Positions 1 to 5,283 of a stretch of 5,283 bases of DNA are shown here, piece by piece. The stretch lies in contig SKKM01000216.1 in NCBI GenBank assembly GCA_007121485.1, forward strand, positions 1-5,283, read 5' to 3'. The notes beneath the pieces were generated by a model. It ran no database searches, was not told the origin of the DNA, and worked only from the letters and a program-made list of their open reading frames with translations. The stretch is from Wenzhouxiangella sp. GTDB lineage: Bacteria; Pseudomonadota; Gammaproteobacteria; Xanthomonadales; Wenzhouxiangellaceae. The translations under genes were made by a program, and so were the position numbers. Numbering within the stretch: position 1 is the first letter of the stretch; the number at the start of each line of letters is the position of its first letter.

Positions 1-114
1 CATGGTCGATTTTTGTATTTCCGCGGTCAAATCTGGCACTGGCTTTCACGACATCACCGACGTCTGCCAGATGAGCGCCTGTAACTTTCTCGAAAAGTGC
101 AAAATTCGACCATG
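1..114. repeat. Nested inverted-repeat element, possibly MITE- or REP-like, cut by the window edge
   Basis: The outer arms are CATGGTCGATTTTTG at 1-15 and CAAAATTCGACCATG at 100-114, inverted with 14 of 15 positions matching. Inside them lies a perfect 8-bp inverted pair, ATCTGGCA at 31-38 and TGCCAGAT at 65-72. Base composition is about 48% GC, clearly below the neighbouring genes. This looks like a small non-autonomous mobile element or a structured intergenic repeat. The left arm begins at base 1, so the element may extend further and its true ends are unknown. No target-site duplication can be tested. The match is seen directly; the element class is inference. No promoter for queA was recognised within it. 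Confidence 0.5.
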
Positions 115-116
115 CT

Positions 117-148
117 CCCTGACCCCTAGCCCCTAGCCCCTGACCCCT
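117..148. repeat. Heptamer tandem array (CCCTRRC, about 4.6 copies)
   Basis: Four exact 7-bp units run without interruption: CCCTGAC (117-123), CCCTAGC (124-130), CCCTAGC (131-137) and CCCTGAC (138-144), followed by a partial CCCT (145-148). The array ends 7 nt before the queA start codon, where a Shine-Dalgarno sequence would be expected. It contains an in-frame TGA (141-143), so queA cannot start further upstream. A related heptamer array lies after tgt at 2501-2530. Confidence 0.85.
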
Positions 149-155
149 CAAAACA

Positions 156-1175
156 GTGAAAAAATCCGACTTCGAATTTGATCTGCCGGAGCACTTGATC
201 GCCCAGCACCCCTTGCCTGAGCGCTCGGCCAGTCGTTTGCTGACGCTGGCTCGCGCCGACGGCACGCTGGGCGACCGGCGCTTCGCCGAGCTGCCGGAGT
301 TGCTGCGGCCCGACGATCTGCTGGTGTTCAACAACACCCGGGTCATCCCGGCACGGCTCTGGGCGACCAAGGCCAGCGGCGGGAGGGTCGAGATCATGCT
401 CGAGCGCCTGGTCGATGAACGCGCGGCAGTGGTGCAGCTGCGCGCCAACCGCAAGCCGATGGTGGGGTCGGAGCTGCTGGTCGAGGACGGCAGCCGCCTG
501 CGGGTGGTTGGCCGAGAGGGTGAGTTCTGGCGCCTGGAGACGCTGGCCGGGCGCCACTGGCCGGAACTGCTCGAGGCGGTCGGTCACATGCCCTTGCCGC
601 CGTATATCGAGCGCGCCGACGAGCCGGCCGATCGCGAGCGCTACCAGACCGTCTACGGCCGGGTGCCGGGCGCGGTGGCCGCGCCCACCGCCGGCCTGCA
701 TTTCGACCCGCCGCTGCTGGCGCGCATCGACGCGCTCGGGGTGCGGCGGGCTTACTGCACCCTGCACGTCGGCGCCGGAACCTTCCAGCCGGTGCGGGCC
801 GAAAACATCACCGATCACGTCATGCACGCCGAGTGGCTGCAGGTCGACCAGGCCCTGGTCGATGCGGTGGCCGAGACCCGCCGCCGCGGCGGCCGTGTCA
901 TCGCCGTCGGTACCACCGCCGTGCGCTCGCTGGAAACCGCCGCCGCATCGGGCCAACTCCAGCCCTACACCGGCGACAGCCGGCTGTTCATCTATCCCGG
1001 CTACGAATTCCGCGTGATCGACGCCCTGATCACCAACTTCCACCTGCCGGGCTCGACCCTGATCATGCTGGTCTCGGCCTTCGCCGGGCGCGACGCCGTG
1101 CTGGCCGCCTACCGGCACGCCGTGGCGCAGGAGTACCGGTTCTTCAGCTACGGCGACGCCATGTTGATTGCGTGA
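156..1175 (+). CDS. queA: S-adenosylmethionine:tRNA ribosyltransferase-isomerase (QueA)
   Basis: Cytosolic enzyme of queuosine biosynthesis. It transfers and isomerises the ribosyl group of S-adenosylmethionine onto preQ1 already placed at tRNA position 34, giving epoxyqueuosine, so it acts after Tgt. The 339 residues match the family end to end: VFNNTRVIPARL (57-68), GHMPLPPYI (143-151), GAVAAPTAGLHF (172-183), LHVGAGTFQPVR (203-214), GTTAVRSLE (252-260), TNFHLPGSTLIMLVSAFAG (293-311) and FFSYGDAM (329-336). It stops soon after this last motif and lacks the short C-terminal tail of the 356-residue E. coli protein, as recalled; the tail is not a conserved motif. The start is GTG: its N-terminus (KKSDFEFDLPEHLIAQ) aligns with that of E. 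coli, and an in-frame stop at 141-143 rules out anything earlier. No Shine-Dalgarno sequence precedes it. It is followed by tgt after 215 nt. Confidence 0.98.
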   Translation: MKKSDFEFDLPEHLIAQHPLPERSASRLLTLARADGTLGDRRFAELPELLRPDDLLVFNNTRVIPARLWATKASGGRVEIMLERLVDERAAVVQLRANRKPMVGSELLVEDGSRLRVVGREGEFWRLETLAGRHWPELLEAVGHMPLPPYIERADEPADRERYQTVYGRVPGAVAAPTAGLHFDPPLLARIDALGVRRAYCTLHVGAGTFQPVRAENITDHVMHAEWLQVDQALVDAVAETRRRGGRVIAVGTTAVRSLETAAASGQLQPYTGDSRLFIYPGYEFRVIDALITNFHLPGSTLIMLVSAFAGRDAVLAAYRHAVAQEYRFFSYGDAMLIA

Positions 1176-1217
1176 CTTGCCTGGAATTCGATTTCTATCA
1201 ACAAAGGCCTTGAAGAA

Positions 1218-1360
1218 CCGCGGATGAACGCAGATGAACGCGGATATGGATTCGGGGGCACCATTGGCTGTGGATTTTGTTGCGCGACTGACAGCTTGAC
1301 CGGGCGAATTGGTCTAAGCTTGCGCGCCTTTCATCGGCGTTCATCCGCGTTTATCTGCGG
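1218..1360. repeat. Inverted pair of decamer (CGCRGATRAA) repeat blocks in the queA-tgt spacer
   Basis: The left block (1218-1245) consists of nearly three copies of a 10-bp unit, for example CGCGGATGAA then CGCAGATGAA. The right block (1333-1360) is the same repeat in opposite orientation, read as TTCATCCGCG and TTTATCTGCG. Reverse-complementing the right block gives 24 of 28 matches with the left. The 87 nt between them (1246-1332) are not repetitive. A transcript through both blocks could fold into a long stem closed by an 87-nt loop. I recall similar CGCGGATGAACGCAGATGAA-type repeats in intergenic DNA of varied bacteria, but cannot confirm this here. No function is assigned. Confidence 0.8.
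1288..1318 (+). promoter_or_regulatory. Weak sigma-70-like promoter candidate for tgt
   Basis: CTGACA (1288-1293, five of six to the -35 consensus) is followed after 19 nt by TCTAAG (1313-1318, four of six to the -10 consensus). A second -35-like TTGACC at 1296-1301 is too close to this -10. The spacing is longer than ideal. The site lies between the two decamer blocks, so a transcript from it would carry only the right block in its leader. It is offered because tgt is 215 nt from queA and may need its own promoter. Confidence 0.25.
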
Positions 1361-1390
1361 ATTTCTTTCCTCACCGCCCCGGAGCAAGGC

Positions 1391-2500
1391 ATGCAGTTCG
1401 ATTTGATCAAGACCGACGGCCAGGCCCGCCGCGGCCGTCTGACTTTCGCCCGCGGCACGGTCGAGACGCCGGCGTTCATGCCCGTCGGCACCTACGGCAC
1501 GGTCAAGGCGATGACGCCGGAGGAACTCAGGGACACGGGCGCCGAGATCATTCTCGGCAACACTTTCCACCTGATGCTCAGGCCGGGGACCGGGGTGATT
1601 TCGGCCCACGGCGACCTGCATGATTTCATGCACTGGCCGGGGCCGATCCTGACCGACTCGGGCGGTTTCCAGGTCTGGAGCCTGTCGGGCCTGCGCAAGA
1701 TGACCGAACAGGGCGTGACCTTCGCCTCGCCGGTGGACGGGTCGAAGGTGTTTCTGGGGCCCGAGGAGTCGATGGCGGTGCAGCGTGCGCTGGGCTCGGA
1801 CATCGTCATGATCTTCGACGAGTGCACGCCGTACCCGGCCAGCGAGCGCGAGGCGGCCGATTCCATGCGCCTGTCGCTGCGCTGGGCCGAACGCTCGAGG
1901 ACGGCGCACGGCGACAGTCCTGCGGCGCTGTTCGGCATCGTCCAGGGCGGCATGTACGGCGAGCTGCGGGCCGAGTCGGCGGCCGGCCTGGTCGGCATCG
2001 GCTTCGACGGCTACGCCATCGGCGGGCTGTCGGTGGGCGAGCCGGAGGAAGAGCGCAACGCCGTGCTCGAGGCCACCACCCCGCAGCTGCCGACCGACCG
2101 GCCGCGCTACCTGATGGGGGTCGGGCGGCCGGAAGACCTCGTCGCCGGAGTCCTGCGCGGGGTCGACATGTTCGACTGCGTCATGCCCACGCGCAATGCC
2201 CGCAACGGCCACCTGTTCACCTCGCGCGGCGTCCTGAAGATTCGCAACGCGCGCTATGAGTCCGACACCCGCCCGATTGACGAGGACTGCGACTGCTACA
2301 CCTGCCGCAACTACTCGCGCGCCTATCTCAAGCACCTGCACAAGTGCAACGAAATCCTCGGCCACCGCCTGGCCACCATCCACAATCTGCACTACTACCA
2401 GACCGTGATGCGGCGCCTGAGGGTAGGGATAGAGGAGCGGAATCTGGCGGAGGTGGTGGCGGAGTTGCGCGCCGGGTGGGAAGTCGGGATCAAGGAATGA
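1391..2500 (+). CDS. tgt: tRNA-guanine(34) transglycosylase (bacterial Tgt)
   Basis: Exchanges guanine 34 for preQ1 in tRNAs with GUN anticodons (Asp, Asn, His, Tyr), providing the substrate for QueA. The 369-residue protein has the full bacterial TIM-barrel set. TDSGGFQV (88-95) includes the general acid/base Asp89. FDECTPYP (142-149), FGIVQGG (181-187) and GGLSVGE (211-217) form the base-binding pocket. FDCVMPTRNARNGHLF (261-276) contains the nucleophile Asp262. The zinc ligands are Cys300, Cys302, Cys305 and His331. Residue numbers fall within two of those recalled for E. coli Tgt. The ATG has a good Shine-Dalgarno, GGAG at 1381-1384, 6 nt upstream. The N-terminus MQFDLIKTDGQARRGRL also fits the family. 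Nothing looks broken. A heptamer repeat begins at the first base after the TGA stop. Confidence 0.99.
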   Translation: MQFDLIKTDGQARRGRLTFARGTVETPAFMPVGTYGTVKAMTPEELRDTGAEIILGNTFHLMLRPGTGVISAHGDLHDFMHWPGPILTDSGGFQVWSLSGLRKMTEQGVTFASPVDGSKVFLGPEESMAVQRALGSDIVMIFDECTPYPASEREAADSMRLSLRWAERSRTAHGDSPAALFGIVQGGMYGELRAESAAGLVGIGFDGYAIGGLSVGEPEEERNAVLEATTPQLPTDRPRYLMGVGRPEDLVAGVLRGVDMFDCVMPTRNARNGHLFTSRGVLKIRNARYESDTRPIDEDCDCYTCRNYSRAYLKHLHKCNEILGHRLATIHNLHYYQTVMRRLRVGIEERNLAEVVAELRAGWEVGIKE

Positions 2501-2602
2501 GGGTTCAGGTTTCAGGGTTCAGGTTTCAGGTCAACGGGCGCCAAGGCCCGCGGAGCCGCTGAACCCGGTTCACCTGAACCCTTGAACCCGAACCGTGAAC
2601 CC
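2501..2602. repeat. Long imperfect inverted repeat of heptamer units after tgt
   Basis: The left arm is a perfect double copy of the 14-mer GGGTTCAGGTTTCA (2501-2514 and 2515-2528), equal to four GGKTTCA heptamers, plus GG. The right arm carries the opposite orientation. Segment 2573-2589 pairs with 2515-2530 with one mismatch and one bulge, and TGAACCC at 2596-2602 pairs with 2501-2507. Inside are a 13-nt palindrome TGAACCCGGTTCA (2560-2572) and a small CGGGC/GCCCG hairpin (2535-2539 with 2546-2550). The RNA could form a stem of roughly 30 bp starting right after the tgt stop codon. There is no T tract, so it is not a standard intrinsic terminator. It may protect the 3' end or be a passive repeat. 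Confidence 0.8.
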
Positions 2603-2628
2603 CGCCGGGCCGCCCGGCTCGGCCTGGC

Positions 2629-2658
2629 TTGGTCGCCGGTGCGCGTGTGTGCGATAAT
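2629..2658 (+). promoter_or_regulatory. Candidate sigma-70 promoter for yajC-secD-secF
   Basis: The -10 element is GATAAT (2653-2658, five of six to consensus), preceded by TGTGC, which gives a partial extended -10 character. TTGGTC (2629-2634, three of six) lies 18 nt upstream as a weak -35. Transcription would begin near 2665 and leave a leader of about 68 nt before the yajC ATG. It is the best promoter-like sequence in the window and fits the 232-nt gap that separates the queuosine genes from the Sec genes. Confidence 0.5.
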
Positions 2659-2666
2659 GCCCGGCC

Positions 2667-2711
2667 CTTGTCGGAGGCCGTGCGTGCCCCGATGTAACTG
2701 ACAAGTTTTTT
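2667..2711 (+). terminator. Attenuator-like hairpin with T6 tract in the yajC leader
   Basis: An outer stem CTTGT (2667-2671) pairs with ACAAG (2701-2705), and the latter is followed at once by six T (2706-2711). Directly inside the left strand is a GC-rich hairpin: CGG-A-GGC (2672-2678) pairs with GCC-CCG (2686-2691), with A2675 bulged and a 7-nt loop. The overall form is stem plus U-tract, like an intrinsic terminator, but 2692-2700 stays unpaired and the outer stem is weak. It lies between the proposed promoter and yajC (T tract ends 21 nt before the ATG). It would therefore act on the Sec operon as a partial terminator or leader structure, and also on read-through from tgt. Confidence 0.4.
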
Positions 2712-2732
2712 GATCATCCGAGGATAGACCCG

Positions 2733-3065
2733 ATGGATTTTCTGATCGCCAGCGCCATGGCCCAGGATATGGGCGCCCAGCAGCCCAGCGCCTGGGGCAG
2801 CCTCATTCCACTGATCCTGATTGTCGTGATTTTCTGGTTCCTGTTGATTCGCCCGCAGATGAAGCGCAACAAGGAGCACCGTGAACTGGTAGCCGGTCTG
2901 TCGGTCGGAGACGAAGTGGTCTCCGCTGGCGGTCTGCTTGGCAAGGTCACCCATGTCGGGGACAGCTTCGTGCAGGTCAAGTTGTCCGACAACGTGACCG
3001 TCAAGCTGCAGCGCCACTCCGTGGCCCAGGTCGTGCCCAAGGGCACGATCGACTCGGCGACATGA
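2733..3065 (+). CDS. yajC: Preprotein translocase subunit YajC
   Basis: Small inner-membrane protein that associates with SecDF and the SecYEG translocon. The 110 residues, the same size as E. coli YajC, have a short N-terminal part, one hydrophobic segment at about 22-39 (GSLIPLILIVVIFWFLLI), and then the family signature RPQMKRNKEHRELVAGL (40-56). The cytosolic domain follows with GDEVVSAGGLLGKV (59-72). The ATG is preceded by GAGGA at 2720-2724, 8 nt away, which supports the start. It is the first gene of the Sec part of the cluster, 232 nt after tgt and 49 nt before secD. Its exact contribution to translocation is still loosely defined in the family. Confidence 0.97.
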   Translation: MDFLIASAMAQDMGAQQPSAWGSLIPLILIVVIFWFLLIRPQMKRNKEHRELVAGLSVGDEVVSAGGLLGKVTHVGDSFVQVKLSDNVTVKLQRHSVAQVVPKGTIDSAT

Positions 3066-3073
3066 ATTGACTT

Positions 3074-3091
3074 TCAGCCACAACCGGCTGA
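3074..3091 (+). other. Small stem-loop between yajC and secD
   Basis: TCAGCC (3074-3079) and GGCTGA (3086-3091) form a perfect 6-bp stem with a 6-nt loop, followed by only TTTG. It is too weak to be a convincing terminator. It could mark an RNA-processing or attenuation point that tunes yajC relative to secD, or could be chance. Confidence 0.3.
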
Positions 3092-3114
3092 TTTGACGCG
3101 GATTTGAAAACTGC

Positions 3115-4974
3115 ATGAACCGTTTCCCACCCTGGAAATACGCCCTCCTGGTCATCGCGCTGGGCGTCGGCATCATCTACGCCCTGCCCAATCTGTTCGG
3201 CGACGACCCGGCGGTGCAGGTGTCCTCGCTGCGGGGGTTCGAGCTGGAAGCTGACTTGAGCAACCGGATCGAGTCGCTGCTGGGCGGTGCCCAGATCGAG
3301 TTCCGCTCGATCGAGGCCGAGCCGCAGCGCCTGCTGGTGCGCCTGGACAATCCGGACCGCCAGGCGCGGGCCGCCGACCTGCTGCGCGAGGAACTGGGCA
3401 CCAACTACGTTGTCGCGCTGAACCTGGCCCCGGCAACGCCGGCCTGGCTGCGTGCGCTGCGCGCCGAGCCGATGGTGCTGGGCCTGGACCTGCAGGGCGG
3501 CGTGCACTTTCTGATGCAGGTCGACATGGACGCGGCCCGCACCCAGCAGCTTGAGCGCTTCACCAGCGACATCCGCACCGTGCTGCGCCAGGGCAATATC
3601 CGCTATCGCTCGGTGCGCATGGACCGCAACAGCATCGTGGCCGAAATGCGCACGCCCGAGGATCGGGACCGCGCGCTGAGCCTGATCAACCGCGAGCTGG
3701 ACGAGCTGATCGTCGAGGCGCGCGACGGCGCCGACACGTTCAACGTCCGCGCCACCATCGATGAAAACGTGCTGCAGGACCTGCAGCAGCAGGCGCTGCG
3801 CCAGAACATTTCGACGCTGCGCAACCGCGTCAACGAACTGGGCGTTTCCGAGCCGATCATCCAGCAGCAGGGCGCCGACCGCATCGTGGTCCAGCTCCCG
3901 GGCGTGCAGGACACCGCCGAGGCCAAGCGCGTGCTGGGCTCGACGGCGACCATCGAATACCGCGGAGTGGACGAGCAGAACGATCCCTTCGAGGCGCAGC
4001 GCACCGGCCGCATTCCGCCGCAGTCGCGCCTGTATTTCCAGCGTGACGGCTCGCCGATCCTGCTTTCGCGCACCGTCATCGCCTCGGGCGACAACCTGAT
4101 CGGCGCCGCGGCCGGCTTCGACCAGCAGACCGGACAGCCCAACGTGGTCGTCACCCTCGACGGCGTCGGCGCCCGGCGCATGCTGGAACATACCAGCCAG
4201 AACGTCGGCAACCGCATGGCCGTGGTGTTCATCGAGCACCGCGCCGAAACCCGGGTGGTGGACGGCGAAGAAGTCCAGACCACGCGCCGGGTCGAGGAAG
4301 TGATTTCGGCCGCGGTCACGCGCGAGCCCTTCGGCCGCCGTTTCCAGACCACCGGCCTGGGCTCGGCCACTGAGGCCGCCCAGCTGGCCATGCTCCTGCG
4401 CGCCGGCGCGCTGGCCGCGCCCATGGTCATCATCGAGGAACGAACGGTCGGCCCCAGCCTGGGCCAGGACAACATCGACCAGGGCTTCCGGTCGGTGATC
4501 ATCGGCTTCGCCCTGGTGCTGGTGGTGATGGGCATCTACTACAAGGTCTTCGGCCTGGTTGCCAACATCGCCCTGACCGCCAACCTGGTGCTGATCGTGG
4601 CCCTGCTGTCGCTGCTGGGCGCCACCCTGACCCTGCCGGGTATCGCCGGCATCGTGCTGACGGTCGGTATGGCGGTCGACGCCAACGTGCTGATCTTCGA
4701 GCGGATACGCGAGGAGTTGCGCAACGGGAACACGCCGCAGGCGGCCATCCGGGCCGGCTACGAAAAGGCCTTCTCGACCATCGCCGATGCCAACGTGACG
4801 ACCTTGATCGCCGCGGTCGTGCTGTTCCTGTTCGGCACCGGGCCGATCCAGGGCTTCGCCGTGACCCTGAGCCTGGGCATCGCCACGTCGATGTTCACCG
4901 CCATCGTCGGAACCCGCGGCATCATCAGCCTGATTTACGGCCGGCGCAAGCGGGTCAAGGCCCTGGCCATTTAA
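3115..4974 (+). CDS. secD: Protein translocase subunit SecD
   Basis: Large inner-membrane subunit of SecDF, an RND-family machine that uses the proton gradient to help pull substrates out of SecYEG on the periplasmic side. The 619 residues (E. coli about 615) show transmembrane segment 1 at about 8-25, with YALPNLFGDDPAVQ just after it. The conserved LGLDLQGGVHFLMQVDMD (122-139) and a long periplasmic P1 region with QNISTLRNRVNELGVSEP (230-247) and QGADRIVVQLPGVQDTA (252-268) follow. TAGENALA-type end motifs are replaced by LLRAGALAAPMVIIEERTVG (427-446), then five more membrane segments (about 458-605). AVDANVLIFERIREE (520-534) carries the conserved Asp522 (E. coli Asp519 region) implicated in proton flow. 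The ATG lacks a clear Shine-Dalgarno, but MNRFPPWKY matches the E. coli N-terminus. Confidence 0.98.
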   Translation: MNRFPPWKYALLVIALGVGIIYALPNLFGDDPAVQVSSLRGFELEADLSNRIESLLGGAQIEFRSIEAEPQRLLVRLDNPDRQARAADLLREELGTNYVVALNLAPATPAWLRALRAEPMVLGLDLQGGVHFLMQVDMDAARTQQLERFTSDIRTVLRQGNIRYRSVRMDRNSIVAEMRTPEDRDRALSLINRELDELIVEARDGADTFNVRATIDENVLQDLQQQALRQNISTLRNRVNELGVSEPIIQQQGADRIVVQLPGVQDTAEAKRVLGSTATIEYRGVDEQNDPFEAQRTGRIPPQSRLYFQRDGSPILLSRTVIASGDNLIGAAAGFDQQTGQPNVVVTLDGVGARRMLEHTSQNVGNRMAVVFIEHRAETRVVDGEEVQTTRRVEEVISAAVTREPFGRRFQTTGLGSATEAAQLAMLLRAGALAAPMVIIEERTVGPSLGQDNIDQGFRSVIIGFALVLVVMGIYYKVFGLVANIALTANLVLIVALLSLLGATLTLPGIAGIVLTVGMAVDANVLIFERIREELRNGNTPQAAIRAGYEKAFSTIADANVTTLIAAVVLFLFGTGPIQGFAVTLSLGIATSMFTAIVGTRGIISLIYGRRKRVKALAI

Positions 4975-4984
4975 GGGACCAGCC

Positions 4985-5283
4985 ATGGACATCATCAAGA
5001 GCAACACCAACATCAATTTCATGGCCGTGCGCAGGCACGCCCTGATCCTGTCGGCCATCGTCCTGCTGATCGGCGTGTTCGCGCTGGCCACGCGCGGCAT
5101 CAACTTCGGCCTGGACTTCACCGGCGGTACGTTGATCGAGGTGTCCTATCCGGCCGCACCGGAGCTGGGCGAAGTGCGCGAAGCCCTGGTCAACGCCGGC
5201 TTCGAGGATTTCACCGTGCAGACCTTCGGCACGGCGCGCGACATCGTGGTGCGCATGCCGGCCGACCAGGACGACGAGTCCGG
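4985..5283 (+). CDS. secF: Protein translocase subunit SecF (5' part, runs off the window)
   Basis: Partner of SecD in the proton-driven translocation motor of the inner membrane. Only the first 99 codons are present. They begin MDIIKSNTNINFMAVRR, followed by transmembrane segment 1 at about 18-36 and the SecF signature INFGLDFTGGTLIEV (39-53). The start of the periplasmic domain comes next (LGEVREALVNAGFEDFTVQTFG, split around residues 61-82). The start is supported by AAGGGA (4973-4978), which overlaps the secD stop and sits 6 nt before the ATG. Only 10 nt separate the two genes, so they are almost surely co-transcribed and probably translationally coupled. The reading frame is open to the last base; the missing two thirds lie beyond the window. 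Confidence 0.97.
   Translation, partial: MDIIKSNTNINFMAVRRHALILSAIVLLIGVFALATRGINFGLDFTGGTLIEVSYPAAPELGEVREALVNAGFEDFTVQTFGTARDIVVRMPADQDDES

Noticed and set aside
2..136. A 44-codon ATG frame within the inverted-repeat segment, containing five cysteines
   Set aside because: It spans the inverted repeat, ends inside the heptamer array, has no visible ribosome site because the window begins at its start, and its product is not recognised.
1..155. A preQ1 riboswitch ahead of queA
   Set aside because: I could not identify a preQ1-I or preQ1-II aptamer pattern there or in the tgt leader. The region is explained better by repeats.
1218..1360. Possible CRISPR-like array from the decamer blocks
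   Set aside because: The units are only 10 bp, directly abutting and without unique spacers, and the two blocks are in opposite orientation.
1224..1406. A 60-codon plus-strand frame in the queA-tgt spacer
   Set aside because: It is made largely of the two decamer repeat blocks, overlaps the tgt start and has no Shine-Dalgarno sequence. It is best explained as chance translation of repeats.
126..2392. Long minus-strand open frames opposite queA (126-1118) and tgt (1331-2392)
   Set aside because: Both are shadows of conserved genes in GC-rich DNA, with biased composition and no recognisable family.
2604..2618. GC palindrome GCCGGGC-C-GCCCGGC as a tgt terminator
   Set aside because: It has no T tract on either side and, without opening the inner pairs, only a 1-nt loop. 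Such palindromes are common by chance in GC-rich DNA.
3001..5121. A 706-codon open frame on the minus strand covering all of secD and parts of yajC and secF
   Set aside because: It is antisense to unmistakable genes. Its product is a low-complexity mix rich in Ala, Gly, Arg, Asp, His and Gln, as expected when GC-rich codons are read on the opposite strand. No domain is recognisable.

Overview
The window is a conserved housekeeping block, almost certainly chromosomal, from a GC-rich gammaproteobacterium. All genes are on the plus strand: queA, tgt, yajC, secD and the first third of secF. This is the gene order of Escherichia coli and many other Gammaproteobacteria, and the proteins read through without frameshifts. 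Strong GC bias at third codon positions and the style of the intergenic repeats suggest a lineage near the Xanthomonadales/Lysobacterales or Chromatiales (perhaps Wenzhouxiangella-like). That placement is inference and was not tested.

Layout. 1-155: non-coding and AT-richer (about 48% GC over 1-116 by hand count). It holds a nested inverted repeat (1-114) and a 7-bp tandem array (117-148) that ends just before queA. 156-1175: queA. 1176-1390: a 215-nt spacer with two oppositely oriented blocks of a 10-bp repeat and a weak promoter candidate. 1391-2500: tgt. 2501-2732: a 232-nt spacer. It holds a long imperfect inverted repeat built from 7-bp units directly after the tgt stop, then a good -10 element, then a leader hairpin ending in six T. 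2733-3065: yajC. 3115-4974: secD. 4985-5283: secF, cut by the window end.

Function. Tgt inserts preQ1 at position 34 of GUN-anticodon tRNAs, and QueA then builds the cyclopentenediol ring of queuosine from S-adenosylmethionine. YajC, SecD and SecF form the inner-membrane accessory complex of the Sec translocon, which uses the proton motive force to help pull proteins across the membrane. The two halves have no obvious biochemical link; their adjacency is a conserved operon arrangement.

I see no novel protein system. The noteworthy content is in the spacers. Each of the three larger gaps carries repeat DNA, two of the arrays may belong to one heptamer family, queA starts at GTG with no Shine-Dalgarno sequence, and yajC-secDF is preceded by an attenuator-like leader structure with a possible five-codon leader ORF.
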